DNA from: Artocarpus heterophyllus
Lineage: Eukaryota; Streptophyta; Magnoliopsida; Rosales; Moraceae
Assembly: GCA_025403435.1 (NCBI GenBank)
Contig: CM046345.1
Span: forward strand, 4,648,258 to 4,712,257
Length of the DNA: 64,000 nucleotides
Reading direction: 5' to 3'
This document shows positions 13,701 to 23,680 of the stretch, piece after piece. Position numbers and translations under genes: made by a program. Each line of letters opens with the position of its first letter. Position 1 is the stretch's first letter. The notes under the pieces were generated by a model, which was not told the origin of the DNA, ran no database searches, and saw nothing but the letters and a program-made list of their open reading frames with translations.

Positions 13701-16700
13701 ACTTCAAACGGATCACAATCCTCAACCTGAGCTTCAGGTTTATGTCAAGAAGAAGTTTCATAAATGTGCTATTGCTCCAGTTTTTCTTCTAGCAAATGTT
13801 CAATCCAACTTGCCGAGTAATGGTCCTACAATTCAGAGTAATCTTCCTTCTACTCCCATTCCTTCTTTATCTCTTGATTTGCCAAATTTGTCTTCTTTTG
13901 ACCTTGATCGTCCAATTGCATTAAGAAAAGGAACCAGAGCATGCACTAAGCACCCTATTGCGAAATACTTGTCATATAAAAAATTGTCAAACATGTCTGT
14001 TTCAAGAACTATTCAGGAAGCATTAGGCAATCCGAATTGGAGATTAGCTGTGATGGAAGAAATAAATGCTCTTAGGAAAAATAACACATGGAGTGCCACT
14101 GATCTACCCAAAGATAAGAAGACAGTTGGGTGCAAATGAGTGTTTACAGTGATGTGTAAAGCTGATGGAAGTGTAGAAAGATACAAAGCAAGATTAGTAG
14201 CAAAAGGATTTACCCAAACTCATGGTATAGATTACCAAGAGACTTTTGCTCTTGTTGCTAAAATTAACTCTATTAGAATACTTCTTTCTCTTGCAGTGAA
14301 CTTCAACTAGCTACTTCATCAGTTTGACGTTAATAATGCTTTTTTGAATGGAGATGTACAAGAAGAAGTATATGTGGACTTGCCACCCAGGTTTGAAGAA
14401 AGTCTTGGAAGAGGCAAAGTGTGCAAGCTAAAAAGGCTCTATATGGACTAAAGTAGTCTCCTAAAGCCTGGTTTGAGCCGTTTGGAGATGTTGTTAGGAG
14501 ACAAGGTTTCTTACAAAGTTAAGCTGATCATACTATGTTCTTCAAGCATTCCATCGAATGTAAAGTGGCTATTCTAATAGTATATGTCGATGACATAATC
14601 ATGACTAGGGATGATTCCTGTGAACTCAGCAACTTGAAGAACAAACTTGAGGCTGAATTTGATGTCAAGGATCTGGGAAAACTAAAGCATTTTCTTGGAA
14701 TACAGTTTGCAAGATCCAAGGATAGAATTTTTATCAACCAACACAAATATGTCCTTGATTTACTCAAAGATATAGGAATGACAGGTTGTAAGGCAGTAGA
14801 GACTCCAAGCAAGCCTAATGTGAAGTCGAAAGCAGCGGCAGAAGATTAAGTGGTGGATCGAGAACGTTATCAAAGATTAGTTAAGAGACTAATCTATTTG
14901 GCACATACAAGATTTGACATAGCTTTCGCAGTAAATGTAGTAAGTTGTTTCATGCATTAGTCTGGACCTACTCACTTTGAGGCTATGTTCAGAATTTTGA
15001 GATACCTCAAAGGAACTCCGAGGAAAGGACTTTTGTTGAGAAAAAAGAGGTCATCTCTAGGTAGAAGCTTTCACAGACGCAGATTGGGCAGGCAGTGTAA
15101 GTGATAGAAGATCCACCTCGGGTTACTGCACTTTTGTAGGGGGATATTTAGTCACTTAGAGAAGCAGAAAACAAGGTGTTGTGGCAAGGAGTAGTGTTGA
15201 AGTAGAATTCCGCTCTGTTGCACATGGATTTTGTGAAGTATTAGGGATCAAGAGAATCCTAGAGGAATTAAAAGTTCATATACCAACGCCTCTTATGGTT
15301 TATTGTGACAACAAAGTAGCAATTTCTATTGGTCACAATCCGGTTCTACACGATAGAACGAAGCATGTGGAAGTAGACAAGCATTTTATCAAGGAGACGA
15401 TAGACAGTGTCGTGATATTTACGTCTTACATACCTACCACGAGTCAAGTGGCAGATATACTCACCAAAGAGCTTCCTAAGGTGTAGTACGAGAATGTAGT
15501 TAGCAAGCTTGCCATGGGTGATATCTTCATGCCAACTTGAGGGGGACTGTTGGAAGATCTTCAAGAATATTTGTAATTATATACCGTATTTGATTATGTA
15601 CCATATTTAGTTAGTCAAGAGATTTGTGAACAGGAATAAAAATCTTAGGAATCAGTTTTATTTTCCTTTTACTTGGGAAGATTAGTTACCTTTTGTTTCC
15701 TAGGAAGATCTAGAAGTACCAATGTACATCAGTATAGAATGAATTGAATCCTTTCATTCATGTTATTCTTTGCTTTATACATCAACTTCCTTACTCAATG
15801 CTAGTAGCTCTCCTTGTTTACTGGGGGGTCCTCCTAGGATATTTGATGCTTCCAGTAATGTTCTAATGGTTTGCTAGTAGGCTTGCATCCAAGTTTCCTA
15901 GTCTCTTTGAGCAAATCAAGTGTGTACTTTCTCTGAGAAATGAAGATGCCCTCTCTACTCCTCGCAAATTCAATGCCAAGAAAGTACTTGAGAGTCCCGA
16001 GGTCTTTCAATTTAAACTGGGCTTGTAGTCTTTTCTTAAGATTCACAATCTCCTCTTCATCATCGCCTGTAACCACCATATCATCTACATACACAATGAG
16101 AATTTTCTATTTACTAGTTTCACCTCTTTTTATATATAAGGTGTGGTCGGCTTGTCCCTATTTTTAGCCAAGTTGCTTCATGACTATGCTAAACCGTGTA
16201 AACCATGCTCGTGGTGATTTCTTCAGGCCGTAGAGAGATTTCCTTAATTTACATACCTTGCTCGAATCTCCTTGAACTTCAAAACTAGGCAGAGCCCTCA
16301 TGTAGACCTCTTTCTTCCAATGTACCATTTTAAAACGCATTCTTGATATCTAACTGATATTGCCCCCAATCCAAATTTGTTGCAATAGACAAGAAGACCT
16401 TGATAGTGTTCGGTTTTGCAAGAAGAGCAAAAGTTTCTTTGTAGTCAATACTATATGTCTGAGTAAATTCCCGTGTGACAATCCTTGCCTTATACTGCTC
16501 AACAGTCTTATCAGGTCTATATTTAACCGTAAAAATTCGCTTGCTACCTATAATCTTCCCCCTTCTGATAGCTTCACGTAGTCCCAAGTATCAATGTCTA
16601 CTAGAGCCTTCATTTCCTCTATCACTGCAGCTTCCACTTCAGATCTTGAAGGGCTTCATGGATATTATTGGGAATCTGAGTCTTGTCAACTTCTGAGATA

Positions 16701-19700
16701 AACGCCTTGAAACTTCCTAATAACTTAGAGTGAGTGAAATAACTCAAAATTGGGTGCTTAGTGCAAGATCTTACCCTTTTTCTCAATGCAATAGGCAGGT
16801 CTAGATCATTCACTTCCTCTTCACCTTCATCTTCATCAACTGTCTCAACTTCCTCTTGATCACCCATCTTAGGACTTGCCGTAGGTTCTTGATCACCCAT
16901 CTCAGGACTTGCTGTAGGTTCAGATTCACGGTTTGGCTTTGGAGTTTTTGGCCTTCTAGTATATACCAAGATTGGTTTATGATCTGTAGTATTGGGCACA
17001 CCCCCTTGGCCTAAGACACCACTGTTTTTTGAATTTGTTGGCTATAAGGATTGGGAAGACACGAACTCGGGCTAGGGTTGAACTGAAGGTGAATTTTGAA
17101 TAGATAATGGAAGAGATATCACAGCAGGATCCCAAAGTTTTTCTCCCAGGATATAGTTCTCCCCCTGGAGAGAAACTTGGGAATAAAATGTTTGATTTTC
17201 TACAAATGTGACATCACATGAGACTAGAAAACATTTAGTGGATGGATGGAAACATTTATAACCTTTTTTTATGGACGAATAACCAAGAAAAATACACTTA
17301 AGTGCTTATGGATCAAGTTTACCTTGATTTGGTTGAACATTATGAACAAATGTGACACAACTAAAAACTTGAAGTTTAAGAGAATTAAGGACCCGAGTGA
17401 TGGAAATGCAGAAAGGATTTCACTCAGAGGAGTTTGATATCTAAGGACTTTGGTTGGGACTCTATTTATGAGATATATGAATGTGAGAATGGCTTCCCCC
17501 CAAAAGACTGTGGTACATGACTAGCAAACATAATTATCATTTTCTTTAAGTAAGTGTCTGTTTTGTCTTTCCGTAATCCCATTTTGTTGAGGGGTATTTA
17601 CACAAGAACTTTGATGAAATATTCTATTTTCTTTAAGATATTCATTAAATTATCATGTGAAAAATACTCCTTTCCATTAACAGTGCGAAGAATATGAATA
17701 CGAGATTGGAACACAATTGTGATGATTTTGTGGAATTGTTTGAAGATAGAGAACACTTCTGATTTTTCACGCATTAGATAAACCCAACATACCCATGAAT
17801 GATCATCAACAAATGTAACGAACCAACGTTCTCTAGTTAAATCTGACACATGGACGTTCCCCACACATCATTATGAATAAGATGAAAATGAGTGGATGGT
17901 TTATATGTGTGAGGGTGATAAGACGCTCAAGTTTCTTTTGCTAGAACACAATGAAACGAAGAAGGATTTTTATGAACAAATAAATGTGGGTACAAATATT
18001 TTAAATACAAAAAACTAGGGTCGCCTAATCTCTTGTGCCAAAATTCAATATTGGATTCAGAAAATGAAGAAAAAATAGTAGGTGACATTAGTTTTGTAGT
18101 AGAGCCAACACCCAAAAAATAGTAGAGACCATTTCGCTCCTCAGCTGTGCCAATCATCCTCTCCAATGACAAATCCTAAAATTTACAGTAAGAAGGAAGA
18201 AATGTTACAGCACAACTCAAATCTTTAGTAATTTTACTAACTTAAAGTAAACTGCACTTCAAATCTGGAACATGTAAAATCGATTGTAGTTTTAACCCAT
18301 TTACTTCCACATCTCTTTTTCCTGCTACCTTGCATGCAGAACCATCTGCTACTGTGATGCCAATATTCTCCCTACATGGTTTATAATTCATAAACCTTGT
18401 ACTAGAACTGGTCATGTGGTCTGACGCCCTTGTGTCTAGAATCCAGGCTTGTTGTGGACCAGTATGTGACAAAAAGGAGTATTTACCTTGATGAATTGTT
18501 AGAGCAGTAGCATTTGATGTTGTGGACTCAATTTCCTTACTTGTAGACATGGATTCATCATCTTCCAAAGGATCTCCATCTACTCTATTGTAAAAGGAAG
18601 AGATGGATTACTAGTTGTTGTCTCTGCTATGTAGCCATTCTTATTGTTTCTTCTTTGACTTCGTGGCTTCCAATCAGCAAGTTTACCATGAATGTCCTAA
18701 CATGTGTCCTTTGTATGATAAGGCTTCTTGCAATGTTCACACCAGAGCTGCTTATCCTTCCCTCATTAAGTCTTTGATTGGTTTCCTTCATTTCGGGACG
18801 TGGCAAGTGCAGATCCTTGTGCTGGGGTCTCGGGTGCTATACCGTGAGATAGTGAAGACATCACTTTCTTCTAGCTTTCCTCACATCGAACCTCAGTAAA
18901 CACTTCTTTCAATGTAGGCAGAGGCTCTGTACCAAGAATTCAGCCGCTAACCTCATTGAGATCTTGATTTAGTCCTTGCAAAAAATCAAAAATCTGATCT
19001 TTCTCTAAAGCATCTTGCTATATTGAACTCCATCATCAGGACACTTCCAAGTAATGTTGTAGAACAAATCTATTTCTTGCCAAAGCTCCAAAAGATTATT
19101 GAAATATTCTATAACAGAGGAAGTACCTTGACGTGTGTTCCGAATAGTAGACCAAATTTCAAAACTTTGTGAAATGTTCTCATAATCCAAGTACATCTCT
19201 CTAACTGCATCCTAAATCTCCTTTGTTGTTTGATAGAACAGGTATAGACGTCTAATTTTTTGATCCATGGAATTAATCAGCCATGCCATCACTATCGAGT
19301 TCTCTGCTTCCCAAACACTATAGGTTGCTGATCCGGGTTCTAGTGTTGCTGTCACTCCTATCAAGTAGCCCATTTTTCCTCTTCCCTTAACGACAAGAAG
19401 AACAGACTGATGCCACTCTCTGAAGTTACTACCTTTTAACTTATGTGCCGTTATTTGGCTTGAGGGATTTTCCGAATGGTTGGGTGTAAGAGATACAAAT
19501 GGGTTGCAAACAGTCGGAGTTACGGAGGACTCTGCTGTAGACAAAGTGGGGTTGGCCATTTAGTCGGTGGTGGTGTCGGTGATACTACGTTAGTAGAAGG
19601 TCCGGCTCTAATACCGTAAAACTAGTAATTTAAGGAGAAAAATGAATTTTCTTTATTATTTTGAATAAAAAAAGTAGCAGCACTATAAGCTATTTAAAAG

Positions 19701-21221
19701 AAAAAACAAATCAATGATTCCCTCGTTCTAGGAAACTAATCCTCCACAAAATAAGGGATCCTAAAAAATAAAAAACACTTCTTTGTTTAATAACTCAGGA
19801 AAAAAAATCAAAAAATGAAAAAACTTAATTTTGAAAACTAATATCCCACTAATTTATCCCAATAATCATGGGATTTTATTCTAACTTGCCAACAGGAGGG
19901 ATATACAATTTTACTCTCTTTTAAAATGACTGGATAGCAGATGCAAAAGAGGGTGATGTAAAGCATTTCTATACAGGTTACGACTGATTATACTGTTTCG
20001 TTTTCTGAAAATCTTTAACAGGATGCCCAACGTAATGAGTACATAACTTTGTGTATCATCCTGTATTACCAGCACAGCGACGGCTTTCTGTGCGCCGTTT
20101 GAGCAGGGTGAGCTTATATGCTATACTCATACAGATTTTTTTTGTGCAGACACAACTCATGATGGAATCAGTAGTTGTACTGCAGGACCAGGTATGCCAT
20201 TCCTTTATCTCCTCCTACAAGCAAGGATCATAAAACTTTGGCGACCTAAAAATCCTTGGTGCTTCAGGATCATATTTCATTTATCAAGCTTGAAAATTTC
20301 CGTCCCTCAATATCTATTTAGATAACAACATATTTGATGTTCTTTAGGATCGTTTGCCTTTCAAATCTATCTTCCCGAAACCCATTTTTCATCATACCTA
20401 AAGAAGCTTTGAACTAACCCCTATGAATTTATTCTCCAGGTCCCTAAGGTCATTTTGATATGAATTATTCATGAACACACCAATAAAATATCCAACAATC
20501 TTTAGTGTGTTTCAGCCTTTATTCTACATGCATGTTGTGTACAAGAAAGGAGTAATATTTCGAATTCTTGGCATTTTGTCATTTTCCACTTTGTTCTTTT
20601 TTCTCCGATTTTTTTGAATTCCTGTCCGTTCCTATTTTGATGGATGTGAAAGGAAATCACTCTTCCTTTTCCCTTTCGGTTTGATATGACATATAACGAA
20701 GAAATCCAGGTGTATGATTCATTCAAGGATTGTTATCTAAATGGCTTTAGGATTTGCCTAAAGTGAAGCATGTTCAGCTGAACAGAAAGTGAGCCAGGCT
20801 GTAGAGGCATGATTAATACAGCTACCGGTTCACAGTACTTCTACCGGGTTTCCAAAACTTTATAGAAGAAGAATTTATTTTTCTTTGTTCCTTTTTACTT
20901 CTGAACAGGAAAAGATTCTGAAAGAAGAAAGGGAGCGGCTACAAAGAGAGGTAAAAAACCAAAGGAAAAAGGTATCAATAAATACTCATTTCAAACATAT
21001 ACATATGGCATACATAGAAATCATGAATTTCAGAATCAAACACTATTCTAATGAGCAGTTTATACTTTCAGATTGCAGCAATGGAAGCCAGAAGCAATAG
21101 CATTGACAAAAACAATAGCCAAGTGGTGATAAGGAACATCGGTGGTGATACCGATGAAGACAACAATTGCTCGTCCCACTCGCAAGTTCCAACACTTGAT
21201 CTGCTTCGGTGGAAAACATGA
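1760..21221 (+). CDS. FLC/MAF-like MIKC MADS-box transcription factor, exons 3-7 (5' end outside window)
   Basis: This is the K-domain and C-terminal part of a type II MADS-box protein, a nuclear DNA-binding regulator. Exons: 1760-1821 (62 bp), 1899-1998 (100 bp), 20150-20191 (42 bp), 20909-20950 (42 bp) and 21072-21221 (150 bp with TGA). The 62/100/42/42 series is exactly the canonical MIKC K-box exon pattern, and all junctions keep one open frame. Readable pieces are [40 protein letters not shown] and [14 protein letters not shown], which resemble the FLC/MAF clade rather than SOC1, SEP or AGAMOUS types. The C-terminus is short and ends LDLLRWKT. Intron 3 uses a GC donor; intron 4 is about 18.15 kb and full of nested retrotransposons. 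Exons 1-2 with the MADS domain are not in the window. No frame-breaking lesion is visible in these exons, but expression cannot be judged. The clade call is by eye; the MIKC call is firm. Confidence 0.72.
1822..1898 (+). other. GC-AG intron (intron 3 of the FLC-like gene)
   Basis: The 77-bp intron begins AAAG|GCAACT and ends TTCTCACAG. No GT donor lies between the end of the open frame and the next exon; read-through would meet a TAA near 1857. Placing the donor at the GC gives an exon of exactly 62 bp and joins in frame to an exon of exactly 100 bp, both family-standard lengths. Confidence 0.7.
1999..2642 (+). other. Intron 4, part upstream of the transposon nest
   Basis: It starts with the donor GTATGT directly after the AGAAAG end of exon 4. 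There is no coding signal; short open frames at 2220-2584 look like chance. The unique sequence ends at the GGAGG target duplication of copia A. Confidence 0.6.
2648..2933 (-). repeat. 3' LTR of copia A
   Basis: This 286-bp terminal repeat is similar over its whole length to 19617-19894 with scattered substitutions and small indels. In element orientation it begins (C/T)GTTGG and ends TTTTA. It sits directly against the polypurine tract and the RNase H end of the pol relic. Confidence 0.88.
2941..3581 (-). pseudogene. Copia A RNase H region (3' end of pol)
   Basis: Minus-strand frames at 3328-3546 and 2941-3123 carry copia RNase H hallmarks: the MRYLKGS motif, an ADWVG-like segment, then KHVRIDR and [16 protein letters not shown]. 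Stops and frameshifts lie between them. RNase H would remove RNA from the RNA:DNA hybrid during reverse transcription. The upstream half of pol continues at 15834 and above, beyond copia B. Confidence 0.85.
3587..3817 (+). repeat. 5' LTR of copia B
   Basis: This 231-bp LTR matches 15548-15777 with roughly 15 visible differences, indicating an old insertion. Its first bases are TCTTGG where the other copy has TGTTGG. The primer binding site follows immediately. Confidence 0.88.
3818..3829 (+). promoter_or_regulatory. Primer binding site of copia B
   Basis: TGGTATCAGAGC is complementary to the 3' end of initiator methionine tRNA, the standard primer of plant copia elements. It abuts the 5' LTR end. 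Confidence 0.9.
3875..5826 (+). pseudogene. Copia B gag, protease and N-terminal integrase
   Basis: Gag starts at the ATG at 3875 and shows the copia gag phrases [15 protein letters not shown] and [12 protein letters not shown], then a zinc-knuckle-like [10 protein letters not shown] (about 4680-4715). Protease-like sequence follows ([14 protein letters not shown], 4974-5258), then the GAG-pre-integrase [22 protein letters not shown] segment (about 5360-5420) and integrase ([25 protein letters not shown], 5590-5820). Several in-frame stops interrupt it. The integrase frame breaks at PQQN where gypsy C inserted and resumes at 13104. Confidence 0.85.
6131..6303. repeat. Cluster of TCGGCAGGCCGA palindromes
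   Basis: About seven imperfect copies of a 12-14-bp inverted repeat occur within 173 bp, for example TTTGGCAGGCCGAA (6131), TCCGGCAGGCCGAA (6149), GTCGACAGGCCGA (6247) and GTTCGGTAGGCCGA (6286). The arms TCGGC and GCCGA surround a 2-nt spacer. Spacers between copies are irregular. Confidence 0.8.
8598..8735. repeat. Cluster of TCGGCCTGCCGA palindromes (inverted relative to 6131-6303)
   Basis: Six copies occur in about 138 bp: ATCGGCCTGCCGAT, TTCGGCCTGCCGAT, TTCGGCATGCCGAT, ATCGGCCTACCGAT, TTCGGCCTGCCGAA and TTCGGCCTACCGAA. The central dinucleotide is the complement of that in the other cluster, so the two clusters of this LTR are in opposite orientation. On the element strand this cluster lies upstream of the CT-rich leader, in likely U3. 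Confidence 0.85.
8967..8982 (-). promoter_or_regulatory. Polypurine tract of gypsy C
   Basis: Minus-strand AAGGTGGGGGGAAT lies immediately before the TGTAACACCC start of the 3' LTR. It follows the degenerate chromodomain, with the usual FKDETL-like sequence ahead of it. Confidence 0.8.
8990..10381 (-). pseudogene. Gypsy C integrase and chromodomain
   Basis: On the minus strand the frames at 10381-10196, 10186-9839 and 9692-9189 read as gypsy integrase: [11 protein letters not shown], the zinc-finger end [15 protein letters not shown], the core phrases [13 protein letters not shown] and [14 protein letters not shown], and the C-terminal [20 protein letters not shown]. Below 9189 a degenerate chromodomain follows ([17 protein letters not shown] and [12 protein letters not shown]). 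Internal stops break the frame. Integrase joins cDNA to host DNA; chromodomains in this group are thought to guide insertion to heterochromatin. Confidence 0.87.
10472..11772 (-). pseudogene. Gypsy C reverse transcriptase and RNase H
   Basis: Minus-strand frames at 11772-11485, 11436-11131, 11094-10666 and 10663-10472 carry successive RT and RNase H motifs: [42 protein letters not shown], the catalytic [27 protein letters not shown], then [35 protein letters not shown] and [16 protein letters not shown]. The segments are separated by single lesions, so the enzyme is broken but well preserved. It would copy element RNA into cDNA. Confidence 0.92.
11841..12955 (-). pseudogene. Gypsy C 3' gag and aspartic protease
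   Basis: The gag remnant (about 12955-12480) contains a CCHC-like zinc knuckle (CFICGRENH phrase) in a Q/N/R-rich context. The protease follows at about 12360-12100 with the active-site phrase [13 protein letters not shown], and a linker leads toward RT ([13 protein letters not shown], 12071-11841). The plus-strand frames over 12500-12860 are shadows. The N-terminal two-thirds of gag is absent. Confidence 0.78.
12956..13098. other. Unassigned GC-rich segment at the 5' end of gypsy C
   Basis: These 143 bp are much richer in G and C than their surroundings (runs such as GAGGGACCCGAGGGACC). They resemble neither the 3' LTR of element C nor copia B integrase, yet lie inside the AAAAT duplication. 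They may be filler DNA or the end of another element. Confidence 0.4.
13104..15486 (+). pseudogene. Copia B C-terminal integrase, reverse transcriptase and RNase H
   Basis: The integrase frame resumes with [15 protein letters not shown] (13104 on) and [15 protein letters not shown] follows with [20 protein letters not shown] (about 14185-14250), the catalytic VYVDDIIM (about 14579-14605) and [15 protein letters not shown]. RNase H follows at about 14860-15486 with [34 protein letters not shown] and [16 protein letters not shown]. Stops at about 14137, 14308 and 14451, among others, interrupt the reading. The polypurine tract and 3' LTR follow directly. Confidence 0.9.
15548..15777 (+). repeat. 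3' LTR of copia B
   Basis: This 230-bp copy of 3587-3817 begins TGTTGGAAGATC right after GAGGGGGAC and ends GCTTTA. Copia A sequence resumes just beyond it. Confidence 0.88.
15834..16999 (-). pseudogene. Copia A reverse transcriptase
   Basis: On the minus strand, 16999-16622 is the linker before RT ([18 protein letters not shown] and [11 protein letters not shown]). 16587-16330 holds the RT start ([44 protein letters not shown]). 16094-15834 holds the catalytic [14 protein letters not shown] segment and [15 protein letters not shown]. Frame lesions separate the parts. A 16-aa repeat, [15 protein letters not shown], is tandemly duplicated near 16860-16920. Confidence 0.88.
17598..19559 (-). 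pseudogene. Copia A gag, protease and integrase
   Basis: Gag starts at the ATG at 19559 (frames 19559-19212 and 19196-19005; [29 protein letters not shown]). Protease is at 18568-18242, where the active-site phrase reads LDTRASDHM instead of the usual DTGA/DTGC pattern, a loss of the conserved glycine. GAG-pre-integrase is at 18172-17927 ([19 protein letters not shown]) and integrase at 17864-17598 ([18 protein letters not shown]). The parts are separated by stops. Confidence 0.87.
19617..19894 (-). repeat. 5' LTR of copia A
   Basis: This 278-bp LTR pairs with 2648-2933. On the minus strand it begins TGTTGGCAAG at 19894 and ends at 19617 next to a degenerate primer binding site. Exact GGAGG follows at 19895-19899. 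Confidence 0.88.
19900..20149 (+). other. Intron 4, part downstream of the transposon nest
   Basis: Unique noncoding sequence ending with the polypyrimidine tract and acceptor TTTTTTTTGTGCAG before the 42-bp exon 5. No other feature is visible. Confidence 0.6.
20192..20908 (+). other. Intron 5 of the FLC-like gene
   Basis: Donor GTATGC at 20192 and acceptor ACTTCTGAACAG ending at 20908. Noncoding, 717 bp. The reverse-strand open frame at 20502-20726 has no recognisable content. Confidence 0.6.
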
Positions 21222-21672
21222 AACATGGTCTTGGTCGGGTATCCTTTTTTTTTTTTTTTGGTAAATTGGTCGGGTATCCTTAATCATCACTAATTAACAC
21301 CAGCCATGAAGCCACCTTTTGAACAACCTTAAAATGTAATGTAGTATGGTCTTGTACTCCCATAATGTGGTCCGTCTAAGCTAGCAAGCTATTCCAGTAC
21401 TCCCATATAAAATTAATTCTTCTATTCTGGTTTGGTGTGGTAACCGTTAAATGCTAAGTTTATGCCAGAGTAACTCTAGCATACATATATATTGCAAGTG
21501 TGTCTATATAATCCTAATCCTCGTTTGTAACTTGATTTGCTCAAATGAGCAATCCTCTCAACTTAATTATGTATTATTATTATTAACAGAAGGTTTGGTA
21601 CTTGACACGAGGTTGTATACACCCTCTTTTGTTCATGATTTTGCTCTTCAGTTCTTCTTTTTGAGAATATAT

Positions 21673-21708
<36 letters not shown>

Positions 21709-23153
21709 GCGTATGTATGTATACACACATATACCGCTCTGTTATGATTTTTAACTCCACATAATCATGACTACTTGTGTTTCAGTTCTCGTTTTGTAGG
21801 CAAAACCTTACCAAGGAATTAGAAGCAAAAAGATGGAAGAAAATTATGGTACGTTAAACCCTTTGTGCTTTTTTTTTTTTTTTGGCTAAAGCCTTAAACA
21901 TTAATTAGTTCAAATATATATAAAACATTTGAATTATGCATATATCATTGTAGTATCCTTATTATTTAGAAAATATCAGAATAGTAACATGTAATTTTTA
22001 AAAATATCATTTTGGATACTTGAATCCGAGTTTTGTAATGTGAAATTTTCAACTTACCTTTTTTTTAATGAACCTTAATTTATTTTCTAAAAATTATGAA
22101 ATAAAATAAATACAAATAATGTCAAAAATGAATAAGTCTACATATATGTTTTTCTTTGATTAGATTTGTTTAATTTTTTGTTTTAATTTTCTTTTTGATT
22201 CTTACAAAGTTAATTTGGAATTCATCAATAAAAGGATAAAAAGAAAATTTCATGTCAAAAAGCACGAACTCAGAGTACCAAAATAATATTTTTAAAAACT
22301 ATAGAACACTGTTTTAATATTTTTCAAACTATAAAATATCAATGTGATGTATCTCTAAAACACAAAGTACTAAAATAATAATATCCTTTTTGTTTTTCGT
22401 AACAGTCCATATTGCTCTAATGTAGGGGATTATGGTGTCACTTACACCGTTCATAGCATTTGTTGTTTTTTTGGGAGCAATATGAAAGATATAAGACAAA
22501 GCGCTTACAAAATTAATTAACCAATTCTGAAAAAAGAAAATAAGAAATCCTAATGTAGTCTTGCGTCAAATAAATTATTTAGTCTCTCAAATAAGCTTTC
22601 AACTCGTAATAGTTGATATTGTTAGCTCATAATTTTTTTCACGTTTTCTTCTTTTTCTCGTCTCCCTTTTGAATATAACAAATACTATTTTTAGCCTTTT
22701 TTAACAAATTCATGTAGGTTTTTTTTTTGTCTTTTTTATATGTCATGATATATAATTAAATTCTCTTTTTCATCCTTGATAAAGCTTTAGTTGTCTGTTT
22801 GTTTTTTGTTTTTTGTTTTTTGTTTTTTGTTTTTTGTTTTTTTCCATATGGTTGCTAATTTTTTTTTTTTATTAATATGGTGATATATGTTTTCTTGGTT
22901 GTTGAGTTCTATAGAGGATTAACTACCTTGGTAGGAGAAGAATTGTTCTTCTATAGGGTTATAAAAAGTGTCAATACAGTTAAACTTCTTTCTCTCTCCT
23001 TTTTAGTTTTCTTTTTAGCCGAGACAAATGCAATAATCCTTCGATCCAATGTATTAAAAAATGCCAATATTAACATAAAATTCATTATAGTTCAACGTCC
23101 CATAAGTTTTATTGTAGCCACAATGTATCAAAACAAATATTAAGATCATATGT
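21222..23153. other. 3' flank of the FLC-like gene; AT-rich, no gene seen
   Basis: It begins with the 3' UTR of the MADS gene. It contains a TA/TATG microsatellite at about 21668-21735, homopolymer T runs, and a (GTTTTTT) heptamer array at 22801-22843. Short open frames here are compositionally biased and unsupported. Confidence 0.5.
22801..22843 (+). repeat. GTTTTTT heptanucleotide microsatellite
   Basis: About six perfect tandem copies of a 7-bp unit, followed by a T run. Confidence 0.9.
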
Positions 23154-23677
23154 CACTATAAGAAAAATTACATTTAACGACATATTATTTACGGCATGTA
23201 GTTTTTGAATGTCGTTGAAAAGTACATACAATAACATCTCTAACAAACATGTCGTTAATAAAATTTGAAACAATAATTAATGACATCTATATAGATGTCG
23301 TATTAAAGGTCTCCTTTTAACGACAATAGTTTAATGTCGTTAAATTATTTAACGACAAGTAGAAGATGTCGTCAAAGCCTTGGAGATTCCACGACACCCC
23401 TTATAGATGACATCTTGACCAATGTCGTCTATAAGGGGTGTTGTGGAATCTCCAAGGTTTTGACGATATCTCCTACTTGTCGTTAAATAATTTAACGACA
23501 CTAAACTATTGTTGTTAAAAGGAGACCTTTAATACGACATCCATATAGATGTCGTTAATTATTGTTTCAAATTCTTTAATGACATCGTTGTTGAAGATGT
23601 TGTATATACTTTTCAACGATATTAAAAAATTACATGTCGTAAATAATATGTCGTTAAATGTAGTTTTTCTTGTAGTG
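23154..23677. mobile_element. CACTA-like foldback MITE, copy 1
   Basis: This 524-bp element begins CACTATAAGAAAAA and ends TTTTTCTTGTAGTG, the CACTA-superfamily terminal signature. A 3-bp TGT target duplication lies at 23151-23153 and 23678-23680. The two halves are reverse complements of each other almost to the centre near 23410, so the whole element is one long inverted repeat. It has no coding capacity. A close relative lies at 36264-36791. Confidence 0.9.
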
Positions 23678-23680
23678 TGT

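Larger units (their letters stand above)
3587..15777 (+). mobile_element. Copia-type LTR retrotransposon B, nested in copia A
   Basis: This plus-strand element has LTRs at 3587-3817 and 15548-15777. The primer binding site TGGTATCAGAGC (initiator-Met tRNA type) is at 3818-3829 and the polypurine tract GAGGGGGAC at about 15539-15547. Domain order is gag, protease, integrase, RT, RNase H. Flanks are TAGAT (3582-3586) and TACAT (15778-15782), a 4-of-5 target duplication match. It inserted between the RT and RNase H segments of copia A and is itself split inside its integrase by gypsy C. Multiple stop codons show it is dead. Confidence 0.9.
2643..19899 (-). mobile_element. Copia-type LTR retrotransposon A, including nested insertions and TSDs
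   Basis: The outermost element of the nest lies on the minus strand. Its LTRs are at 2648-2933 and 19617-19894, flanked by a perfect 5-bp target duplication GGAGG at 2643-2647 and 19895-19899. A primer-binding-site relic (reverse complement of GGCTCTAATACCGT) abuts the 5' LTR at about 19603-19616, and a polypurine tract (TTGAGGGGGAG on the minus strand) abuts the 3' LTR at 2934-2944. Domain order on the minus strand is gag, protease, integrase, RT, RNase H, as in Ty1/copia. It is split between RT and RNase H by copia B and has many frame lesions, so it is an old inactive copy inside a MADS-gene intron. Confidence 0.9.
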
